Source: Planctomycetaceae bacterium
Lineage (GTDB): Bacteria > Planctomycetota > Planctomycetia > Planctomycetales > Planctomycetaceae
Reading direction: 5' to 3'
NCBI GenBank assembly: GCA_021732415.1
Contig: JAKFVC010000012.1
Span: 1 to 39,645, forward strand
DNA: 39,645 bases
The first letter of the stretch is position 1, and the number at the start of each line of letters is the position of its first letter. The translations under genes were made by a program, and so were the position numbers. Of this stretch, positions 25,903 to 32,761 are shown piece by piece. The notes under the pieces are model-generated. The model was not told the origin of the DNA. It was given only the letters and a program-made list of their open reading frames with translations, and made no database searches.

Positions 25903-27372
25903 TTAGTCGTCCCCGAATTCGCCTTCTTTCGGCTCTGGCAGCCAGAAGCAGGCGATACTGCCAACCAGGTAAGTAAAGAACGCGATTCCTGTAGCGACAT
26001 AGGCCATTTTTGTGGGGGCGAATCCTGGTATATCAGTCACGGCCAGCTTGACCGCGATATAGGCAAATGACGTCCCAATTATTCGGCCGCCGACATTGGC
26101 TGCGAAACTCTCACCTGTACCACGCAGGTGTACCGGATAGACGCGCGGAAGATAGTTGCCCCAAAAACTGAATTGAGCCACCGTAAAGAAGCCGGCGAGG
26201 AAAATCAGAATTCCCAAGTATGATAGCTTCACTTCGTGGAACACCTTGGACCAACTCATGTCGAACGAGAAGAAGGTGTAGTTATCCCCCCGGGCAAAAG
26301 CCAAGAAGATCAGGGGCATCAGAATCAACCCCGGGATCTGAAAGACACGAAGCAGCTTCCGGCGGCTGACGATGAGAACTGCCAGCCAGGCCAAGGCGAA
26401 ACGCCCAGCGAGACCGCCCACCTCCTGGGCCTTGGTGTAATCGGTGGTCGTTTTCCCTTCGATTTCCTTCTGTTTTGGCACCGGCTTGCCGGCAGTCAGC
26501 ACCTTCACGTCTTTCAACCCAGGAACAATCAACTGCAATTGCTGAATGGCTCCAAAGGCCGCTCCATAGCTGCAGGCAAACATGATCGTCGTGACAATGG
26601 TAGTACGGCGCAGTTGCGGCGAGAACAACTCGGCAAAGCTGGGTCGACGCAAAGTTCCGGCTGCTCGCTTCTGAGCCCAAACGGGACTTTCCGGCAGAAA
26701 CGGACGAATCAGAATCAAGGGAATTGCCGGGATCAGTCCCGACATCAACGTATAGCGCCAGGCCTGATGCTGGTGTGCTGGATCGACTTGCCCCAGTAAT
26801 CCAGTCAGGAATCCCGGAATCATTACTGCCGGCAAATCCTTGGCATATTCGAGGGCCAACGTGGCCACCAACGCCACCAGAATGCCACCTATTGACGAAA
26901 ACGCCTGCGTATAGCCCAGCACTTTTTCGCGCTGCACGGGATCTGGGAATAGCTCGGCGAGCCACGCGACTGCGGCTACGAATTCGATGCAGACGCCGAC
27001 GAAAGTCAGAGTGCGGAAGATGAGCAGCATCCAGATGCTGGTTGAATATCCTGCAGCAAATGCAGAAAACGCGTAGAGGAGAATGCTCCAAGTCAGCACA
27101 AAACGTCGCCCCATTCGGTCAGTGAGATATCCCCCCACCAAGCCGACTAGCCCACCCGCGAACGCTGGGGCGAAGAACAGCCATGCCGCCCAATCTTGAA
27201 ATTGAGGCGTTCCCGGTTTCAATCCGGTGAGTTCTTCGATGGCAAAGCGCGCGATCAGCGGCAGCATCAGGAGCTCGTAGATATCGAAGGCAAAGCCAAT
27301 GGCAGCAATGACGCAGATCAGCCATTGCACGGACGTCAGGGACGGGGCCCCGGAAGGACGGGCTTCAGACAT
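25903..27372 (-). CDS. MFS transporter
   Basis: The 489-aa protein is a major facilitator superfamily permease with about twelve membrane helices. The family signature between helices 2 and 3 is GGYLTDRMGRRFVL (about 79-92). Its opening (WLICVIAAIGFAFDIYELLMLPLI) and overall layout resemble the metabolite/sugar:H+ symporter branch. The substrate cannot be read from the sequence. An unusual hydrophilic loop of about 40 residues rich in Lys, Thr and Glu (KVLTAGKPVPKQKEIEGKT, about 291-309, and beyond) follows the seventh helix, probably on the outer side. A long loop also sits between helices 5 and 6. GAGG stands about eleven bases before the ATG. It is divergent from the isomerase-like gene, and a repeat array fills the gap. 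Confidence 0.88.
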   Translation of the reverse strand: MSEARPSGAPSLTSVQWLICVIAAIGFAFDIYELLMLPLIARFAIEELTGLKPGTPQFQDWAAWLFFAPAFAGGLVGLVGGYLTDRMGRRFVLTWSILLYAFSAFAAGYSTSIWMLLIFRTLTFVGVCIEFVAAVAWLAELFPDPVQREKVLGYTQAFSSIGGILVALVATLALEYAKDLPAVMIPGFLTGLLGQVDPAHQHQAWRYTLMSGLIPAIPLILIRPFLPESPVWAQKRAAGTLRRPSFAELFSPQLRRTTIVTTIMFACSYGAAFGAIQQLQLIVPGLKDVKVLTAGKPVPKQKEIEGKTTTDYTKAQEVGGLAGRFALAWLAVLIVSRRKLLRVFQIPGLILMPLIFLAFARGDNYTFFSFDMSWSKVFHEVKLSYLGILIFLAGFFTVAQFSFWGNYLPRVYPVHLRGTGESFAANVGGRIIGTSFAYIAVKLAVTDIPGFAPTKMAYVATGIAFFTYLVGSIACFWLPEPKEGEFGDD

Positions 27373-27768
27373 CGTGGCGGGATCCTCTAGGCAGGAAGTT
27401 TTTCAACAACGGGCGGTCATGTCTGACATTACGATCGCGATTTTTGCAATCGCGCAGAGAGAACCGTATCACACTTCGCTTTCCGAGACAATCGTCGGAA
27501 CAAGTATTGATGACCAATCCCATAAGTCCCATCCGTCTCATAAGTCCCATTGGTCCCATCACAGATGCATGGGACTTATGGGACGGATGGGACCAATGGG
27601 ACTTATGCGACAGACCGTTCGCGCCGCATTTCCCGCCAGTGGTGACTTAATTGTGCCGCCGGGTACAATGGCGACTCGGCGCCATCACATCACGACGATT
27701 CGACCAGTCCCTGTCGCGGGCGCGCCGCCTTCTCCAGACAGGATGGTCATTATTCAATGAGGCACAAC
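27373..27768. promoter_or_regulatory. Divergent spacer holding a palindromic minisatellite
   Basis: This spacer separates the MFS gene from the TIM-barrel protein and should hold promoters for both. Its centre (27518-27609) is an inverted pair of 9-nt tandem repeats described separately. The rest shows no supportable gene or clear promoter motif. Confidence 0.4.
27518..27609. repeat. 9-nt minisatellite in two opposed arms
   Basis: The right arm (27568-27609) is four consecutive copies of the 9-mer ATGGGACNN, where NN reads TT, GG, CA and TT. The left arm (27518-27560) carries the same 9-mer units on the opposite strand, with the reverse complement reading CA, TT, GG and TT. The arms therefore pair over most of their length around a short centre. 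The fixed 7-nt core with a variable dinucleotide, and the mirror arrangement, are distinctive. Confidence 0.85.
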
Positions 27769-28620
27769 ATGGCAGAAGTTCGAGGTCAGGGTTTTACTCG
27801 CCGTGAATTCTTGCGAGCTGGATCAGTCGGTGCTGCGGCACTCGGCTTGGGGATGTCGACCAATCTCTTTGCTGCTGAGGCCGATCCCTATCACGGGTTC
27901 AAGATGGGTCTGCAAAGCTACACCCTGCGCGGCTTCAAGGTCGAGCAAGCTCTGGAAGCGACCAAGGCGTTGGGTCTGCATTTCTGGGAGGCCTTCCCGG
28001 GTCACATCCCGATGACGACCGTCCCGGGGACGATTGCCGATCAGAAGAAGTTGCTCGAAGGAGCGGGCGTCAAGATGTTGGCTTATGGTGTGCTGGGTTT
28101 CGATGCGAACGAAACGAAAGCCCGGCAGCAGTTTGACTATGCCAAGGCGATCGGTCTCGAAACGTTGAGTGCCAATCCGAACAAGGACAAGGCGACGTTC
28201 GATCTGCTCGACAAACTGGTTGAGGAATACGGGATCAATATTGCCATCCACAACCACGGACCCGGCGCGACTTACGACAAGATTGATGACGTCGTGCAGA
28301 TCGTCAAGGGGCGGCATGCTCGGATTGGAGCCTGTGTCGATACCGGGCACTATCTGCGCAGCAAGGAAAGTCCTGTCGAGGCGATCGAGAAGCTGAAGGG
28401 CCGCGTGTTCGGCGTGCATTTGAAGGACGTCAAAGAAGCCAAGATCTTCACCATTGCCGGCGAAGGCGATCTGGATATTCTCGGCTGCCTGAAGGCCCTC
28501 AAGGCGCAGGATTACAAGCACGGACTGTCGCTGGAATATGAAGAGAATCCCAAGAATCCGATCGCGGATTTGGAAGTCTGCTTGAAGAACGTCCGTGCGG
28601 CGTTTGAGAAGCTGACTTAA
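27769..28620 (+). CDS. Tat-exported sugar phosphate isomerase/epimerase-like TIM-barrel protein
   Basis: The 283-aa protein begins with a twin-arginine signal (GFTRREFLRAGSVGAAALGLG) and a cleavage site near FAAEA, then a TIM barrel of the xylose isomerase-like/AP endonuclease 2 fold (about 35-283). Metal-site residues typical of the fold are suggested by IHNHGPG, CVDTGHYL and SLEYEENP. Such exported family members are very abundant in planctomycetes and are thought to act on sugars or polyols outside the cytoplasm; the substrate is unknown here. The second ATG (27769), with GAGG six bases upstream, is preferred over the ATG twelve bases earlier. It stands alone and is divergent from the MFS gene, which could import its product (inference). 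Confidence 0.9.
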   Translation: MAEVRGQGFTRREFLRAGSVGAAALGLGMSTNLFAAEADPYHGFKMGLQSYTLRGFKVEQALEATKALGLHFWEAFPGHIPMTTVPGTIADQKKLLEGAGVKMLAYGVLGFDANETKARQQFDYAKAIGLETLSANPNKDKATFDLLDKLVEEYGINIAIHNHGPGATYDKIDDVVQIVKGRHARIGACVDTGHYLRSKESPVEAIEKLKGRVFGVHLKDVKEAKIFTIAGEGDLDILGCLKALKAQDYKHGLSLEYEENPKNPIADLEVCLKNVRAAFEKLT

Positions 28621-28769
28621 TCATCAGCCGACCGGTACTACCGATGAGAGGGTGAGACGCGGTGATCGTCTTGCCCTCCCATCAGCCGGAACGCGATAGC
28701 GTCTGGTTCTGAACCGTGGGCCAGCGCCCAGCGGCTGATGAATCGAAAAGTAGGTCGGTGTTTCGATTC
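28621..28769. repeat. Intergenic spacer with short inverted and direct repeats
   Basis: CATCAGCCG occurs as a direct repeat at 28622-28630 and 28680-28688, and its reverse complement CGGCTGATG lies at 28732-28740. Inside are the small dyads GGTTC-GAACC and TGGGC-GCCCA. The spacer lies between converging genes and may serve as a terminator for both. Confidence 0.45.
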
Positions 28770-29123
28770 TCAACTGACCGCTGGCAAAAGTGCGTACATC
28801 TGTGTGATGGACAGCAAAAATTCCGCGATGATGGCCATCGTAGCGGAACGCTTAGGAACGAACCCTTGGGCCCAGGCGATGACAATCACCGCTGGACACA
28901 ACGGCCATGCAATCAGTGCCGGCAATGCCAGCAACTCCAGATAACTGAAGGCTTGGCGAGAGAATCCGACGTTAATCAGCAATCCTCGATCGGCCAAGGA
29001 CAACATTAGGTATACGGCAACTGCCACCACATGGGCATAGACGGTCCAGCGAACGACTTGGGAAGCACGTGCCAGGACTGTCGGCGGCGGAGGGACTTCT
29101 AATTGCTCTGCATTTGCCATCAT
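28770..29123 (-). CDS. Small three-helix membrane protein coupled to the DUF1501 gene
   Basis: The 117-aa product has three hydrophobic stretches long enough to cross the membrane (about 27-48, 62-87 and 93-115) after a short polar N-terminus with a proline run. I recognise no family. Its start codon overlaps the stop of the DUF1501 gene as ATGA (29120-29123), so translation is coupled and the two products are probably made together. A second ATG directly follows the first. It may be an accessory membrane partner, but nothing in the sequence gives a function. Confidence 0.65.
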   Translation of the reverse strand: MMANAEQLEVPPPPTVLARASQVVRWTVYAHVVAVAVYLMLSLADRGLLINVGFSRQAFSYLELLALPALIAWPLCPAVIVIAWAQGFVPKRSATMAIIAEFLLSITQMYALLPAVS

Positions 29124-30637
29124 GCTAGTAGCTTCTTGTGAACTTCAGCCTTCCCTTCGGGGCCGATCAATCTTTGTTCCAGCCCCTGGAATGGATAGTT
29201 CAACTTCCACGCATCCAGCCCCAGCAAGTGCAGGATGGTGGCCTGCAGGTCGCGGACTGACATGGGATTCTCGGTGATGTAATAGCCGATGTCGTCGGTC
29301 TCGCCGTAGCTCTGGCCTCCCTTGATGCCACCACCTGCCATCATGATTGAGTAGCAGTACGGATGGTGATCGCGGCCGATATAAGGCTGGTTCGGTGCGT
29401 TGTTCTGCTGCATCGGAGTCCGGCCGAATTCGCCGCCCCAGACGATCAGCGTTTCCTCAAACAGGCCGCGTTGTTTCAGGTCCTTGATGAGGGCCGTCAG
29501 GGCGCGATCGATCTGTTGGACCTTGATCGGCAGGATGGTCGGGATGTGTTCGCCCGGGCTGACTCCGTGGTGGTCCCAGCCCCAATCGTACAATTGAACG
29601 AACCGCACACCCTTCTCGATTAAGCGTCGAGCCAGCAGGCAATTGTTGGCGAAGGCGGCGTCGGTACCCTTGTAGGCCACGCGTGGGTCGTCGGCGGAAT
29701 CGGATTCCGGAACGAAGCCCGGCTGGGCTCCGTACATCTCCAGAATGTGTTTGGGTTCCTTCGAGATATCCATGACCTCAGGCACCGAGACCTGCATCCG
29801 GAATGCCAGCTCGTACTGAGCAATCCGCGTGATGGTCTCGGGATCTCCGATTGCTTCCGCCTGGAATTCGTTCAACGTCTTCAAGGCATCCAGCGTTTCG
29901 CGTCTCCCGGTTCGGTCGAGACCCTGCGGATTGGAAAGATAGAGCACCGGGTCGCCAGGCGAGCGACACTGCACCCCTTGGTAGATTGACGGCAAAAATC
30001 CACCACCCCATACGCTGGTGCCGGCGTCGGGTGTCTTGCCGCCGCTCGTGAGGACCACGAAGCCAGGCAACTCCTGACTTTCCGAGCCCAGCCCGTACGT
30101 GGTCCACGCCCCCATCGACGCGCTGCCCAGCTGGGCCGATCCCGTCTGCAGAAACAACTGCGCGGGGGCGTGGTTGAATTGCTCGGTGTTCAGGGTTTTG
30201 ATGACGGCGATGTCATCGATGACTTCTGGCAGATGCTTCCAGACCTCGCTCAGCCACGTCCCGCCTTGCCCGTGTTGCGCGAACTTGAACGGGGTGCCAA
30301 GCATGTTCGGAACACCCTTGATGAATGCGAACCGCTTCCCTTTCAGCAACTCATCGGGACATTTTTGACCGTTGTATTTGACGAGTGTCGGCTTGTAATC
30401 GAACAAGTCGAGCTGGGTCGGCGAACCCGCCATGTGCAGATAAATGACGTGCTTGGCCTTGGCCGCAAAGTGCGGAGGTCGAGCCGCCAGAGGATCGCGG
30501 ACGGCTGGAGTCTTATCGGCGCCGCGGCCGTCCTGGGCCAGCATCGCCGATAAGGCGACCGCACCGATTCCGGAACCCAGGTGGCCGAAGAAGTGTCGTC
30601 GCGTGAGAGCTTTTAAGTATTCGGTCTGCAGATCCAC
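29120..30637 (-). CDS. DUF1501 domain protein with twin-arginine leader
   Basis: DUF1501 proteins are exported sulfatase/alkaline-phosphatase-fold proteins that are abundant in planctomycetes. From the chosen GTG start this one is 505 aa. It opens with ALTRRHFFGHLGSGIGAVAL, a twin-arginine signal, followed by KAKHVIYLHMAGSPTQLDLFDYKP, the standard DUF1501 start. Conserved blocks are GVRFVQLYDWGWDHHG, VWGGEFGRTPM and GRDHHPYCYSIMMAGGGIKGG. An in-frame ATG lies 144 bp further upstream (30781), but it sits at the tip of an inverted repeat and the added residues do not look like a leader. The GTG at 30637 has AAGGG about eight bases upstream. DUF1501 genes usually sit beside a DUF1549/DUF1553 cytochrome-type partner, which is missing here; instead a small membrane protein follows with an ATGA overlap. 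Confidence 0.88.
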   Translation of the reverse strand: MDLQTEYLKALTRRHFFGHLGSGIGAVALSAMLAQDGRGADKTPAVRDPLAARPPHFAAKAKHVIYLHMAGSPTQLDLFDYKPTLVKYNGQKCPDELLKGKRFAFIKGVPNMLGTPFKFAQHGQGGTWLSEVWKHLPEVIDDIAVIKTLNTEQFNHAPAQLFLQTGSAQLGSASMGAWTTYGLGSESQELPGFVVLTSGGKTPDAGTSVWGGGFLPSIYQGVQCRSPGDPVLYLSNPQGLDRTGRRETLDALKTLNEFQAEAIGDPETITRIAQYELAFRMQVSVPEVMDISKEPKHILEMYGAQPGFVPESDSADDPRVAYKGTDAAFANNCLLARRLIEKGVRFVQLYDWGWDHHGVSPGEHIPTILPIKVQQIDRALTALIKDLKQRGLFEETLIVWGGEFGRTPMQQNNAPNQPYIGRDHHPYCYSIMMAGGGIKGGQSYGETDDIGYYITENPMSVRDLQATILHLLGLDAWKLNYPFQGLEQRLIGPEGKAEVHKKLLA

Positions 30638-30780
30638 CGGGGTCACCCTTCGGCCAGAGCACTGGACGTCGCGGCAGCCGGGGGGAAATACGCATCTCGA
30701 CTCGGCTGCTTTCACTTGATTGAAAGCGAATTGAGTTGATGATGCAAGCCGAGAGGGGCGTGAAGCGTTATTCGACGTCA

Positions 30781-30888
30781 TGGGAGGGTGAGGGACCCAG
30801 AGGGTACCCCGCCGAACCGCAAGCGTCTAACGGTAGTCGCCAGACTATGCGGTTCGGCAGGGTACCCTCTGGGGCCCTCACCCTCCCA
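30781..30888. repeat. Long hairpin between oxidoreductase and DUF1501 genes
   Basis: The arms 30781-30821 and 30848-30888 (41 nt each) pair at 39 of 41 positions around a 26-nt loop. The element starts 12 bp past the stop codon of the Rieske oxidoreductase and sits upstream of the co-directional DUF1501 gene, so it likely ends or attenuates transcription between them. The outer sequence (TGGGAGGGTGAGGG) looks like a dispersed planctomycete repeat, from recollection only. Confidence 0.8.
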
Positions 30889-30899
30889 TCGACTCGAAA

Positions 30900-32426
30900 T
30901 CACGAATGCGGCCTGGTTGCTGCCGAGGTATCCAATTCCTTGAGTGGCGATTGGGCTGGGCCGGCGTGGACTTCGCCTGTGCACTTGAATCGCGAGCCGT
31001 GGCAGGGACAGTCCCAGGTTGTTTCGGCGGCGTTCCAATGGACCAGGCAACCCATATGGGGGCAGACGGGGGACAACATCGATAACGCGCCAGATTCATC
31101 CCGGAAGGCAGCGACTTTTTGGCCGTTGTACTTGAGAATTCCCCCTTCTCCCGGGTGCAGGGATTCCGGTGAGCGTTCCTGCGCGGACATCAAGCGATCT
31201 CGTGTCATGTAGTAAGGGTAATCGACCCCTTCCTTGATGTAATTCCAGGCTTTCGACATCGTCGTTCGATGTGGATTGAACAATTCTTTCCAGGGATTGG
31301 CGATCTGCGTGACAGCGTCGCGGGCCATCATGGCCCCCAAGGTGCCGAAAGTCATCCCGTTCCCCGCGAAGCCGGTCGCTACAAACTGGCCCTGATCGAT
31401 CTCACCAATGTATGGCAATCCGTCGTGGGTCTCGATGACCTGACCCGACCAGCGGTCTTCGATGAGTGCGTCGGGCCAGATCTCACGCAGGGATTGCTCC
31501 AATTGCTGGAAGGGCTGGTTGGTATCGTCATTCTGGCCAGTTTTGTGGTCGGCACCTCCGAAAATCACATAGTCGGATTGCTCGGCCGAGGCGACTCGCA
31601 TGTAGTTGTAGGGGTTCGCGGTATCCCAAAACAACGCGGCGGGTGCCGTATCGGATGGCAGCCGCGCTCCCAGTACATAACTGTTGTATCCCGCCAGCTT
31701 GGTCTGCAGCACGCTGGATTTTAAGAAGCCAGTCTTCCCCGAAATCGGGACGTGCGTCGCGACGACGACGTAACCGCAACGAATCTCGTGCTTGCCTGCC
31801 TTGACCACTTTGGCGTCGCTGACTGCATGAACTTCGGTCTGTTCGAAGACGTAGCTCCCCTCGCCGGGAATCTGCTGGACGAGCTTCGCGAGGTACTTGA
31901 GCGGATGAAACTGGGCCTGATCGGCGAATCGGACCCCGGGCCGGTTCATCAATGGGACCAGTTCCTGAAAACTGGCTGAGAAGCCGAGTTCATCCGCCAG
32001 ACTGGCCTCGACTCTCAATGCAGACATTTCTCTCGCATCAAAATTGCTCGCCGCATGGAGATATCCGGGCACCCATTGAAAATCACACTCAATGGATTCA
32101 CGGCGAATGATCTCATCGATCTGTAAGATCGCCGCATCGCCGGCATGCCAGGCGGCCTGTGCATGATCACGGCCATATGTCGCGACCAGATCAGTCAGGC
32201 GCATGTCGCTGACATAGGAGAGATGTGCTGTCGTGCAATACGTTTCGCCGCTGCCCCAGTTGCCTTTTTCTACCAAAGCGACCGTCAGTCCGGTTTGCTT
32301 GATCAAATAGGCAGCCGTGATGCCGGTGATCCCCGCTCCCACGACGACCACATCGACGGCCACGTCTTCGTTCAACTCCGGGAAAGTGCGAGAAAAATGG
32401 TCCTTACCCCAAAATGATTCCTGCAT
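30900..32426 (-). CDS. FAD-dependent oxidoreductase with C-terminal Rieske domain
   Basis: The 508-aa protein joins a DAO-type FAD oxidoreductase (about 20-390) to a Rieske [2Fe-2S] domain (about 410-495). The FAD site is seen as VDVVVVGAGITGITAAYLIK (about 24-43), with VEKGNWGSGETYCTTAHLS after it and GQFVATGFAGNGMTFGTLGA as the second FAD contact. The Rieske ligands are CPHMGC and CPCHGSRF (CxH and CxxH). This fusion is known in several bacteria as an uncharacterised oxidoreductase related to glycine/sarcosine oxidases; the donor and acceptor are unknown. No signal peptide is seen, so it should be cytoplasmic. A longer frame reaches 32609, but AAAGGAG six bases before the ATG at 32426 and the family-like start MQESFWGKDHF decide the start. 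It is divergent from the first histidine kinase gene. Confidence 0.92.
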   Translation of the reverse strand: MQESFWGKDHFSRTFPELNEDVAVDVVVVGAGITGITAAYLIKQTGLTVALVEKGNWGSGETYCTTAHLSYVSDMRLTDLVATYGRDHAQAAWHAGDAAILQIDEIIRRESIECDFQWVPGYLHAASNFDAREMSALRVEASLADELGFSASFQELVPLMNRPGVRFADQAQFHPLKYLAKLVQQIPGEGSYVFEQTEVHAVSDAKVVKAGKHEIRCGYVVVATHVPISGKTGFLKSSVLQTKLAGYNSYVLGARLPSDTAPAALFWDTANPYNYMRVASAEQSDYVIFGGADHKTGQNDDTNQPFQQLEQSLREIWPDALIEDRWSGQVIETHDGLPYIGEIDQGQFVATGFAGNGMTFGTLGAMMARDAVTQIANPWKELFNPHRTTMSKAWNYIKEGVDYPYYMTRDRLMSAQERSPESLHPGEGGILKYNGQKVAAFRDESGALSMLSPVCPHMGCLVHWNAAETTWDCPCHGSRFKCTGEVHAGPAQSPLKELDTSAATRPHS

Positions 32427-32761
32427 CGTAGACTCCTTTGAATTGGGCACGAGTACTCTGTGACCAAAATGGTATTCAAGGATGTTCACTGCATTTACGA
32501 TGCCGGAGCTATGACCCCGGGAATTGCGTCGTTCGCTGTGCTTTCTGATCGTCAGGCGACCAACCTGCCTGCTAATCCGCCGGATGGAGGTCGATCCCGC
32601 AATGAGCAAAATCCTTTACGACTCGGAAAGATTTCGGTGTGGACCGTCCAAATTGGCAATTGTTATCGCGTCCTCGATTCCGAGTTTGATACAATCACGA
32701 CGCCGGCTCCCGCCTGAGACTCGCGACCTGAGTTGATGCGTACTGCCTGGCGGAGGAAGCG
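32427..32761. promoter_or_regulatory. Divergent promoter region of oxidoreductase and hybrid kinase
   Basis: The 335-bp spacer contains no supportable gene. An extended -10 element, TGATACAAT (32687-32695), lies about 66 bp before the kinase start and could be its promoter, although no good -35 box is visible at 17 bp. The region should also hold the leftward promoter of the oxidoreductase gene. Confidence 0.35.

Noticed and set aside
27518-27609. CRISPR array
   Set aside because: The repeat unit is 9 nt, has no spacers, occurs in two opposite orientations, and no cas gene is near.
27299-27760. 153-codon frame with GLMGRMGPMGLM repeats
   Set aside because: The repetitive peptide is simply the 9-nt minisatellite read in frame; most of the frame is non-coding spacer or antisense to the MFS gene.
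30638-30781. ATG-initiated extension of the DUF1501 protein
   Set aside because: The start lies at the edge of a hairpin repeat and would bury the twin-arginine signal about 60 residues inside the protein.
32427-32609. N-terminal extension of the FAD-Rieske protein
   Set aside because: AAAGGAG directly before the ATG at 32426 and the normal family N-terminus there make the 61 extra residues unlikely.
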